From an uncultured Coriobacteriaceae bacterium (GTDB lineage: Bacteria; Actinomycetota; Coriobacteriia; Coriobacteriales; Atopobiaceae), in NCBI GenBank assembly GCA_902793465.1, contig CADBDT010000011.1, positions 124,001-188,000 of the forward strand: a stretch of DNA of 64,000 bases, in the 5' to 3' direction. Under the pieces are notes generated by a model. It was not told the DNA's origin and did no database searches. It saw only the letters and a list, made by a program, of their open reading frames with translations. Shown piece after piece: positions 1 to 7,399 of this stretch (the stretch's first letter is position 1; every line of letters starts with the position of its first letter). The position numbers were made by a program, and so were the translations under genes.

Positions 1-725
1 AGAAGTTCGATCACTTTAACCATGCGGTTGGCTTGGATCACCTTCCCGCACAAAAGTACGCAACCATGCAGTTTGAGAGCAGCTTTGACTACGAGGGACA
101 CATGTCGGTGGTTGTTGCGCGCAACATGCCCGCTCCGACAGACGGCAATTACCTCGTCGCGCTGGAGGATTTGCTCTTTGAGGTCCATCGTGCCATGGAG
201 GGGTCGGTTCTAACGCTGTTTACCAATCGTCGCGAGATGGAGCAGGTCCACCGTGCTCTTAGGCCAAGGTTGCAGCAGATTGGACTGGATGTGGCGTGCC
301 AAGAGAGGGGATCGTCTCCGCGACGGCTCCGTGAGCGGTTTATGGCCGACGAGCAACTATCGTTGTTTGCGCTCAAGTCCTTTTGGGAGGGGTTCGACGC
401 ATCGGGCGACACACTGCGCTGTGTGGTAATACCACGCCTGCCGTTTGCGAGCCCACGTGACCCGCTGGTGTGTGAGCGAGAACTCCGCGAGCAGCGCTCG
501 TGGTGGCGCTACTCCCTTCCTGAGGCTGTGCTTTCGGTAAAGCAAGCCGCTGGACGCCTTATTCGGTCGTCCACGGATACCGGCGTACTAGTGCTGGCCG
601 ACTCAAGAATTTGTACCAAGCGTTACGGCCAAACGTTTTTGAGGGCACTTCCCTCGAGCAACGTGAGCATGCTGGAATGCGAGAACGTAGGTCGCTACAT
701 CGGCCTCTGGCGTGCCTCGCGGTAA
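1..725 (+). CDS. DinG-family ATP-dependent DNA helicase, C-terminal part (5' end outside window)
   Basis: The frame is open from the first bases (reading from base 3), so this is the last ~240 residues of a longer protein. The visible part matches the C-terminal helicase domain of DinG/XPD-like superfamily 2 helicases. It has a strand with TLFTNRREME, an acidic loop around SFWEGFDASGD, and near the end the motif VI-like segment QAAGRLIRSSTDTG, where the arginines contact ATP, followed by VLADSR. DinG-type enzymes unwind DNA 5' to 3', often with an Fe-S cluster and sometimes an exonuclease domain at the N terminus; neither can be judged here. The gene ends 10 bp before a palindromic repeat and converges with the WYL genes. 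Confidence 0.85.
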   Translation, partial: KFDHFNHAVGLDHLPAQKYATMQFESSFDYEGHMSVVVARNMPAPTDGNYLVALEDLLFEVHRAMEGSVLTLFTNRREMEQVHRALRPRLQQIGLDVACQERGSSPRRLRERFMADEQLSLFALKSFWEGFDASGDTLRCVVIPRLPFASPRDPLVCERELREQRSWWRYSLPEAVLSVKQAAGRLIRSSTDTGVLVLADSRICTKRYGQTFLRALPSSNVSMLECENVGRYIGLWRASR

Positions 726-735
726 GGGCAGTATA

Positions 736-843
736 GTGTGCCTAAAGGGGATACTCCCAATCGGGTACATCGCGGATAGTCCTCTCGTAAAGAGACGGGT
801 TTGCCGCGATGTACCCGTAGGGGAGTATCCCCTTTAGGCACAC
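736..843. repeat. Dispersed palindromic element, copy 1
   Basis: Arms GTGTGCCTAAAGG and CCTTTAGGCACAC are perfectly complementary. They enclose the family core GGGGATACTCCC and CGGGTACATCGCG, repeated in inverse order on the right side. The central spacer belongs to the GGATAGTCCTCTC group, shared with the copies at 2868, 40266, 45488 and 47306. It lies between convergent genes (DinG end and WYL end). Confidence 0.95.
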
Positions 844-854
844 CACGACGTACG

Positions 855-1784
855 TCAAGCTTTCCCCAACACCCCACGCGCATACTGCGCGGCAAGTTCC
901 ATAATACGCTTGTCATTCACGGTAATACATCCATTACCTGCGCAAATACGTCGTAGTAACCACGTGCTTTGCTCACCGTAATACGGTATAGTGCCACGTA
1001 TTATATCGTCGGTATTCTCTGTAATACGCAATCCAGGCCAATCGAAAGACGAGTAATACAGCTTATTGGTAAACGTAATACCAAATCGCCGTGCCTCAGT
1101 CGAAGGAGCAGGCGTAACATCCTCCAACTCCTCGGCAAGCTGCACGTCGCTCATGCGGGCAACGTTAAACTTGCGTTCTTCGTCTATGTGCAAGTCGTCG
1201 GCAACAATGTACCAATTGCCTCCGCTCGAAAGCAGTCTTCGCACACGTACGCTTCGATGCCTTGGCTCCGCGTCCTTTAGCCCTTGGTACATAAACGTGA
1301 GACGCCGCATTTCGGCGCAAGCTTTTGCACAGGCATACAGAGCCTCGTTGGATTTGTTAGGCGAGCCAAGCGTGCGTCGAACCTCGCTTGCGGCTACCTC
1401 CTCGGATACAAACGATTCCTGTATTACCATGCGCAGCGGGTCATCCTCGTTTATGCCCGCCACATCGAGTGCGTGCAATAGTGCCATGGTTTCGGCAGAC
1501 GTAAGGCGAATGGGCACGCCGTGTGTACCGGGATACTGCAATGTGTATTCTGTCTCGTCGTCGTTGGAAGAAATTAGGAGTCCGTTAATCTCTTCGCCCG
1601 AAGCTTGGCACACGATGTCTACCATCGACCGAGCTTCGTCTGTCGACAAGCCCAGCCTAGATGAAATTGCGTCCAGGGTAATGCTGTCACCCGTCTTGCT
1701 CAGTGATCCCAACAACGCCACGAGCTCGCGTACCCTCTCGCTGTTGCCCTTGCGACCCACGCGGGTAGAACTACGCTGTGCCAT
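855..1784 (-). CDS. WYL-domain transcriptional regulator (PafC-like)
   Basis: About 309 residues. The start is placed at 1784 because AGGAGG lies just upstream of this ATG; the frame itself is open further upstream to 1832. An N-terminal helix-turn-helix-like region (residues ~10-70, ELVALLGSLSKTGDSITLDAISSRLG) is followed by a WYL domain with RRLTFMYQG and RRLLSSGGNWYIVADD and a C-terminal extension. The family includes PafB/PafC and DriD, regulators of DNA-damage genes that sense nucleic acid through WYL. It overlaps the preceding WYL gene by 14 bp, so the two are co-translated and probably form a heterodimer (inference). The 3' part of the coding sequence contains an unusual cluster of GTATTAC/GTAATAC words in different frames. 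Confidence 0.85.
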   Translation of the reverse strand: MAQRSSTRVGRKGNSERVRELVALLGSLSKTGDSITLDAISSRLGLSTDEARSMVDIVCQASGEEINGLLISSNDDETEYTLQYPGTHGVPIRLTSAETMALLHALDVAGINEDDPLRMVIQESFVSEEVAASEVRRTLGSPNKSNEALYACAKACAEMRRLTFMYQGLKDAEPRHRSVRVRRLLSSGGNWYIVADDLHIDEERKFNVARMSDVQLAEELEDVTPAPSTEARRFGITFTNKLYYSSFDWPGLRITENTDDIIRGTIPYYGEQSTWLLRRICAGNGCITVNDKRIMELAAQYARGVLGKA

Positions 1785-2712
1785 TGTTGCCTCCTGCCGT
1801 TTGGTTAAGAATGCGCCTCCACTCGAGCACAAGTGACTCCGGATTTAGGGGACGCATCCCCTTTGCAATGGCCCACGATGCGGCCATGGACTCGTCGCAA
1901 ACGTACTCTATGCGCTGTGTACCGTTTGCATCCTCGAAGGTGGCGTTATACAGGGGGTCGCCAATCTGAAACGGAAGGACTATAAAGTCGCGAACATCAA
2001 AGTCGTCTGGTACTTCGAACGACTTTCGAGGTAGCTCCTTGGAAGCAAGAACCCTGTCAAGCCTGTATGTGTGCGGCCCTGCATCGGAGTCGTCCATGTT
2101 GGCTGCAACCATATAGGTATTGTTAAGCAGATAAAAGAAGCCATAAGGCGCAACGGTTCGGTCCACCGTGCTGCCGTCTGCCCGCTCGTAAGTTATGCTT
2201 GCTGCGTGTCCGACCGCGCGGCATTCTTCCAAGCGAGATATATTGCTGTTTCTCGAACGAGCCTCTGGCGGTATGGCTGCCCCCGAGGTGCCGTCGAAGG
2301 CTCGGTCAATCTTCGTGAGTGCAAGACGTAGGTCTCTTGCATAGGGATACGATGGGTCCGATGCCAAGGGGAGAAGCAAAAAGTCCAAGAGCAGTGCATC
2401 CTGAGCCGTAAGAACGCTTTCGTTTGCAAACGATGCATCTGCATCCACGTACCACGTGGCCACATCCTCTTTGTTTTTGCCCTTCTTGTTGCAACAAACA
2501 ACGAGTCCCGTAGCAAGCAGCTGTTTGCGATCGCGCGAAAAGGTTTTTGCAAACGCAGCGTCGCTTAGGTCGGCAGAATAGAACTCCCGACGTATTTCCG
2601 TGGTAGTAAGCGGCCTTCTCGTGTTAATGAGGGCAATGGCCAGCGAAAGTATTCTTCGTGCCGACACCTCGTCGGCCGTAGGTTCCCTAAACTCTGAGTC
2701 CCATGCATCCAT
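1771..2712 (-). CDS. WYL-domain transcriptional regulator (PafB-like)
   Basis: About 313 residues, first gene of the WYL pair. The start at 2712 has a GAGGAGTG Shine-Dalgarno; an upstream extension to 2760 lacks one. The N terminus (residues ~10-70) has a winged-helix signature, LIALINTRRPLTTTEIRREF and FSRDRKQLLATG. This is followed by a WYL core with CRAVGHAASITYERADG and YGFFYLLNNTYMVAANMDD, then RLDRV, the usual arginine-containing strand. No proteasome or Pup gene is seen nearby, unlike mycobacterial pafBC. The upstream region carries a dense array of GTATTAC words that could be autoregulatory sites (inference). Confidence 0.85.
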   Translation of the reverse strand: MDAWDSEFREPTADEVSARRILSLAIALINTRRPLTTTEIRREFYSADLSDAAFAKTFSRDRKQLLATGLVVCCNKKGKNKEDVATWYVDADASFANESVLTAQDALLLDFLLLPLASDPSYPYARDLRLALTKIDRAFDGTSGAAIPPEARSRNSNISRLEECRAVGHAASITYERADGSTVDRTVAPYGFFYLLNNTYMVAANMDDSDAGPHTYRLDRVLASKELPRKSFEVPDDFDVRDFIVLPFQIGDPLYNATFEDANGTQRIEYVCDESMAASWAIAKGMRPLNPESLVLEWRRILNQTAGGNNGTA

Positions 2713-2762
2713 AGCTACACTCCTCTGGTCTTTGCCCCGTACCTTATCACACGAACACAAAG

Positions 2763-2852
2763 CGGTGGTATTACATACTGTATTACGTAGAATACAGCGT
2801 TAATACAACGGTTGTATTACGGATGTAATAAGGGGAATACGGCTTGATAAGC
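2763..2852. promoter_or_regulatory. GTATTAC-rich region upstream of the WYL operon
   Basis: Within 90 bp, GTATTAC occurs at about 2766, 2780 and 2813. Near-matches TTAATAC, GAATAC and GTAATA lie among them, some in opposite orientation. The block sits 50-140 bp upstream of the first WYL start codon and before the palindrome at 2868. Spacing and repetition suggest multiple operator sites, possibly for the WYL proteins themselves. There is no direct evidence of binding. The rest of the 2713-3183 intergenic region holds the palindrome and, at about 3120-3130, a TATACT that could be a -10 box for the next gene. Confidence 0.4.
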
Positions 2853-2867
2853 AGGCTGTCAAACATT

Positions 2868-2977
2868 GCTGTGCCTAAAGGGGATACTCCCCATCGGGTA
2901 CATCGCGGATAGTCCTCTCATGATGAGACGTGTTTGCCGCGATGTACCCGATGGGGAGTATCCCCTTTAGGTACAGC
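2868..2977. repeat. Dispersed palindromic element, copy 2
   Basis: Arms GCTGTGCCTAAAGG and CCTTTAGGTACAGC pair with one G:T position, which stays paired as a wobble in single-stranded form. The core and spacer are nearly those of copy 1. It lies between divergently transcribed genes (WYL operon leftward, M28-like gene rightward), a position where a terminator would not be expected. Confidence 0.95.
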
Positions 2978-3183
2978 ATCCGGAAGCGCGACGTACCCTC
3001 AGCGGAGAAACACTTAACTGCACGGCTCGCCACCCACTCTCTCCACTGCCTCCTGTGGGCAGCCCGCTCGCCTGTTGATAGATATTAATTGTACTTGTGA
3101 GCCCTCAACAACTGCATTTTACGTATACTGGAACGTTGAGGCGGCATGGCCGTCGCGTATGCGAGCAGCAAAGGAAGAGGAAC

Positions 3184-6100
3184 ATGGCAAAAACGCGAGA
3201 CTACATGGACTATCTGGACGAAAGAATCCAGATCGCGCCCGCAAACAGTCAGGAAGAGTATCAGGCGGCGGAGACCATAGCCGAGGTTCTTCGCGACCAC
3301 GACCTGGAAACAAACATCGAGGAGTTCGATGCACACCCCATGGCAAAGCTCTTGCCTGCGATTCTGACCATCGTGCTCTTTGTGTGCCTGCTTGTGGCTG
3401 GCCTTACCGAGGGGGCTGTTCACTTTATTGTGGTGATCCTGGCCATCGCTGCGGTTGGCGTGCCGCTGTACACCCACTTCTCGGGAATGAACCTCTTCGA
3501 GAACGTTGGTCCCGCATCGCGCAGCCAAAACGTGGTTGCCGTACATCGTGCGACTGGTAGCAAAGTGGTAAAGGGCGCGCGTCCAATTGTGGTCGTTGCT
3601 CACTACGACACCCCTCGCGAGAGCCTTCTAAACAAGGGACCCATTGCGCGCAACAAGGCACTGCTTTTGAGCTTGTCTATTCCGTGCATGATTGCGGTGG
3701 CCGTTAGCGTTCTCTTCCAGCTAATGGTGTTCCTGCCTGGTGTGCTAAGGACCATAACCTGGGTTATTGGTCTTATTGCCCTTATCCCGCTGCTGTTTGT
3801 TGCAATCTCCACCATCTACGACCGCTTTGCCCCCTGCACCGAGGGTGCCAACAACAACAAGTCGTCCGTTGCGGCTCTTCTGAGCATAGCCAACGCGGTC
3901 CGTCCTGTACAAGACCGCGTTGACGGCGTTGAGGCCGAGCGTCCGAAGCGTCCCGCCCGCAAGCGTGCTGGCGACGAGCCTGAGCCAGAGCCCGAGCCAC
4001 GACGTGTTGAGGTACTTGAGGAAGTCTACGGTGTGCGCCATGGCGCTGAGGTCCTTGGATCTCTTGGAATCCTTCCGCCCAGCTGCGAGATCGTATACAA
4101 GGAACCGCGCATCCAGGTTGTGGAAGAAGAGACGGAAGTACCTGCTCTTGCTCCCGCCTCGCAGGAGTATGACGAAGATGAATTTGACGAGCGCAGCGAG
4201 GATGTTCTTGCGGAGGACGACGCTAAGGAAGGCGACCTCGAGCGTGATATAGACCAGAGCGACTTTGAGGAGCGTGCTGTAGGCGAGGACCTTCCCAACG
4301 ACGCCGACGATTCGGATCTTCTTGAAGGCGAGGAAGCCCAAAAGGAAGACGCTCCGGAAAACGAAGAGCCTGTCGAACAGTCCGAGGGTCAGTCCGAGGA
4401 AGAAGGCGAGAAGCCTATCGAGGATGTAGACACCCAAGAGGATGTGGAGCCCGCAGCAACAACCAACGCCAGGCTTTCGCGGTCTCTTCCCTCGTTCTTG
4501 GAATCCGACGACTCAAAGACAGGCGAGCCCAACGACGACGATGCGTACGAAGACGACCAGTACGATGACGAATATGACGACGAGTACGACGACTACGACG
4601 ACGACTACGACGACTACGACGACGAGTACGAGGACGATTACGAATACGAAGACGAGAGAGAAGACGAGGACGAAAAGCCGGCTGGCGTAGGCGGTTGGTT
4701 CTCCGCGCGCGTTGCCTCCATACGCGAGTTCTTCTCTAAGAATCGTGGTTCCGATGTAAAGATTGAGCCCGGCGAGGACCGCAGGTATGCGGACGATCAG
4801 GACTACGAGGATTACGACGAGGAGTCCTACGACGACGAGTACGAGGATAACCAGTACGAAGACGATCAGTACGAGGGCGACGTGTACGACGAAGACGATC
4901 GTTATGACGACGATCAGTACGATGATCAGTACGACGAGGAAGACGTTTACGAGGAAGACGAGCAATACGACAACGATAGCTACGACGATACCGATCAGTA
5001 TGAGGACGACCAATACGACGAGTACGAAGACGAAGAGTACGAGTACGAACAGTACGAAGACGAGGGTGCAGACGAGGACGAATACGATAGCTTGCCCGCA
5101 GAGGAGGCCGTGGAGCCGCAGGAGGTTGCGGAGCAAGATTCCTCGGACGAGATTCTCGAAGACGATAGCAAAGAAAACAACGATGTGACCCTTGCTGACG
5201 ACTCAGGTGCTATTGCAACTGAGGAAGAAGAAATAGACGACAACGTTGACGTGTCTGAGGCGGTAACACCCGCAGCTCAGGTGATTGCGGCCGATCTTCC
5301 GTCGTTCGATGAAAAAGACCAACAGGATGATATAGAGGAAGACCAAGGCGAGCCCGAATACGAATACAGCGACTACGAATACGACGAGGATGAGTTCGAG
5401 GACGAGGACAACTACGATTACGACGAAGAGTACGAATACGAAGACGAATACGAAGAGGAAGAAGAGTACGTAGAGGATCAAGAGGAGTACAAAGAGTACG
5501 AAGAGAGCGAAGAAGGGGAATACGAGGAATCCTACGAAGAGGATTACGAGGACGAAGCCTACGATCAGGACGAATCCGAAGTGTACGAGGAAGATGCGGC
5601 GCAAGCATACGAGGACGCTGACGCCTACGTATCGCGCAAGAAGACGGTCGGTGGCCGTATTGCGCGCTTCTTCCAAAAGATTCGAATAAACGAGGATGAT
5701 GTGCGCGCTGCAAGCGAGGCAGCAAATGAGCTTACGCCCGAAAGTGGATATACCGAGCAATACGCCGAACAAGTTGAGGATTACGAAGAGTACGAAGAGC
5801 ACGAAAGCTACGAAGAGGATCAGGCATACGAGGGAGAAAACCAGTACGAATCCAGCCAGGTCTACGAGGAGGCTTACTACGAGGAGGACTTCTACGAGGA
5901 CGAGGATTCGACTGCAGCGGCATACGAGCCCGAACAGAGCATGGACCAAGAGGTTGTGCCTCAAGAAGAAATGTATGTTCAGGATAGCGCGCAGCAGCCG
6001 CAGCAGTATTTTGAGCCTCAGCAGCAGGAGTCCTACCAAATAGATCTGGAGCAACAGGTCCAGGAGTCCGAGCCGGTGGCTTATCCCCAACAGTATGGTG

Positions 6101-7284
6101 ACGACGAATACGTTAGGGGAGAGTTCGCGCAGGTTGATCTGTCGTTTGACGACGAGGTGCAAGACGGAGGCGCTCTGGCACAGCAGCCAGAGCCGGAACC
6201 CGCGCCCGAGCCGTTGGCCGATCCTAATCTCCTGCACTTCGATCGCGAAGAGGACACGGACATCCCACCAAAGGACGACACGGGACTCAACATGATTTCC
6301 GAGAGCTACGACCTCTTCTCTGGAGATGTGCCGCGGGCTGCGGAATATCAGAAGCCGATTCCCGTAGAGGATCCCAATTGGGGTGTTACCTCGTATCAGC
6401 CCGCACGTCCGGCAATGAGCATCGCTCGTCGTGCTGCGCTGTTTGATCTTCCGGACCCATCACGCGGCTCCATCGACCCGTTTGCCGATGAGTACGAGGA
6501 CTACGACGACGAGTACGATGAGGTAACGGCACAGGATGCAGTCGCGCAGCAAGCGGAGCCCGCACCCGAGCCAGAACCTGCGCCAGCACCCGAACCGGAG
6601 CCCGAGCCTGCGCCCGAACCTGCGCCCGAACCAGAGTCTGAGCAGCAGGAAGACGTAAAGGCAGACGAGCCTGTACGCGATCCGTCCTCTACGGGTAGCT
6701 TCTGGGGCAAGCCCAATGGCGGCCAGTCCGACTGGAAGGGCGGAGCAACCACTCGTGCCGACCTTGCCGAGGGCGACGAGCCCATCTACATCGACGCAGA
6801 GGACTTGCAGGATGCAATCCTGGAGATGGGTGACGAGTTCCTGGTAGCGCACGATATTTGGTTTGTTGCAACTGGCGCTTCCGAGGTTGACCATGCCGGC
6901 ATGCAGGCGTTTATTGACACGCACCGCAGGGACATTCGTGGCGCGTTCTTGGTAAACATGGACTGCATTGGTTCCGGCGCGCTTTCGCTACTCGTACGCG
7001 AGGGCGTAAACTCGCCGCGTCGTGCCGACCGCCGTCTGGTGCGCATGATTACTGGTATAGCCCAAGACTTGCATATCCAGCTGGACACGGCAATTTGCAA
7101 CTGGGGCGAGCACGACTCCGCTACCGCAATGCGTTCCCGCGTGCGTTCGGTAACCATTACCGGCCTGGATGACAACAATCTCCCGGCATTCTCGCACACA
7201 CCCGACGACGTGCCCGAAAACGTGGACCCACGCCAGGTGTCTGATGTGGTGCGCATTGTAACGGAGCTCATCCGCCGTTCGTAA
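3184..7284 (+). CDS. Giant membrane M28-like aminopeptidase-fold protein with ~900-residue acidic Asp/Glu/Tyr-rich insert
   Basis: 1366 residues. The start at 3184 follows GGAAGAGG; a longer frame from 3097 has no good ribosome site. Residues 1-50 resemble the lead-in helix of M28 peptidases. Four hydrophobic segments lie at ~56-74, 77-96, 160-184 and 188-209. Between the second and third is the zinc-binding-like VVVAHYDTPR (H140, D142). After the fourth is EGANNNKSSVAALL (~220-233), where M28 enzymes normally have GA(D/N)DN; the bridging Asp is Asn here. A low-complexity insert of D, E, Y and Q repeats (DDQYDDEYDDEY type) with Pro-Glu tracts spans ~260-1200. The C-terminal ~150 residues resume the M28 fold: IWFVATGASEV (first Glu of the usual EE pair replaced by Ser, E1234 kept), VNMDCIG (D1260) and SHTPDDVP (H1338). 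The membrane segments leave both halves on the same side. The altered ligands may mean a pseudoenzyme. A split M28 domain is clear; function is unknown. Confidence 0.8.
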   Translation: MAKTRDYMDYLDERIQIAPANSQEEYQAAETIAEVLRDHDLETNIEEFDAHPMAKLLPAILTIVLFVCLLVAGLTEGAVHFIVVILAIAAVGVPLYTHFSGMNLFENVGPASRSQNVVAVHRATGSKVVKGARPIVVVAHYDTPRESLLNKGPIARNKALLLSLSIPCMIAVAVSVLFQLMVFLPGVLRTITWVIGLIALIPLLFVAISTIYDRFAPCTEGANNNKSSVAALLSIANAVRPVQDRVDGVEAERPKRPARKRAGDEPEPEPEPRRVEVLEEVYGVRHGAEVLGSLGILPPSCEIVYKEPRIQVVEEETEVPALAPASQEYDEDEFDERSEDVLAEDDAKEGDLERDIDQSDFEERAVGEDLPNDADDSDLLEGEEAQKEDAPENEEPVEQSEGQSEEEGEKPIEDVDTQEDVEPAATTNARLSRSLPSFLESDDSKTGEPNDDDAYEDDQYDDEYDDEYDDYDDDYDDYDDEYEDDYEYEDEREDEDEKPAGVGGWFSARVASIREFFSKNRGSDVKIEPGEDRRYADDQDYEDYDEESYDDEYEDNQYEDDQYEGDVYDEDDRYDDDQYDDQYDEEDVYEEDEQYDNDSYDDTDQYEDDQYDEYEDEEYEYEQYEDEGADEDEYDSLPAEEAVEPQEVAEQDSSDEILEDDSKENNDVTLADDSGAIATEEEEIDDNVDVSEAVTPAAQVIAADLPSFDEKDQQDDIEEDQGEPEYEYSDYEYDEDEFEDEDNYDYDEEYEYEDEYEEEEEYVEDQEEYKEYEESEEGEYEESYEEDYEDEAYDQDESEVYEEDAAQAYEDADAYVSRKKTVGGRIARFFQKIRINEDDVRAASEAANELTPESGYTEQYAEQVEDYEEYEEHESYEEDQAYEGENQYESSQVYEEAYYEEDFYEDEDSTAAAYEPEQSMDQEVVPQEEMYVQDSAQQPQQYFEPQQQESYQIDLEQQVQESEPVAYPQQYGDDEYVRGEFAQVDLSFDDEVQDGGALAQQPEPEPAPEPLADPNLLHFDREEDTDIPPKDDTGLNMISESYDLFSGDVPRAAEYQKPIPVEDPNWGVTSYQPARPAMSIARRAALFDLPDPSRGSIDPFADEYEDYDDEYDEVTAQDAVAQQAEPAPEPEPAPAPEPEPEPAPEPAPEPESEQQEDVKADEPVRDPSSTGSFWGKPNGGQSDWKGGATTRADLAEGDEPIYIDAEDLQDAILEMGDEFLVAHDIWFVATGASEVDHAGMQAFIDTHRRDIRGAFLVNMDCIGSGALSLLVREGVNSPRRADRRLVRMITGIAQDLHIQLDTAICNWGEHDSATAMRSRVRSVTITGLDDNNLPAFSHTPDDVPENVDPRQVSDVVRIVTELIRRS

Positions 7285-7304
7285 CAACGTGGCAGGATAG
7301 AGAA

Positions 7305-7384
7305 CAGGCCACGGATAGGGGACAGTCCCTTAGCTGTGATTTGGAAAAATCACAGCTAAGGGACTGTCCCCTATCCGTGGCCTG
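7305..7384. terminator. 80-bp perfect hairpin between convergent genes (bidirectional terminator or repeat)
   Basis: Arms CAGGCCACGGATAGG and CCTATCCGTGGCCTG continue inward through GGGGACAGTCCCTTAGCTG to a short AAAA-containing loop, with no mismatch seen. It lies between the M28-like gene and the VaFE surface protein, which converge here. The core GGGGACAGTCCCTTAG recurs at 13926 and, as GCCCCTTAGCTGCA, at 43068, so this is a second hairpin family distinct from the GGGGATACTCCCC one. Confidence 0.75.
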
Positions 7385-7399
7385 AGCTGTAATAGTTGC

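Noticed and set aside
4513..5136. Long minus-strand open frame (207 codons) rich in Val/Leu/Ile opposite the acidic tract
   Set aside because: It is the mirror of GAC/GAG/TAC codons in the acidic insert; there is no ribosome site and the composition is an artefact.
4540..5900. Repetitive DNA that might look like a CRISPR array
   Set aside because: The repetition is GAC-GAG-TAC codons of a protein. There are no regular repeats with unique spacers, and no cas genes in the window.
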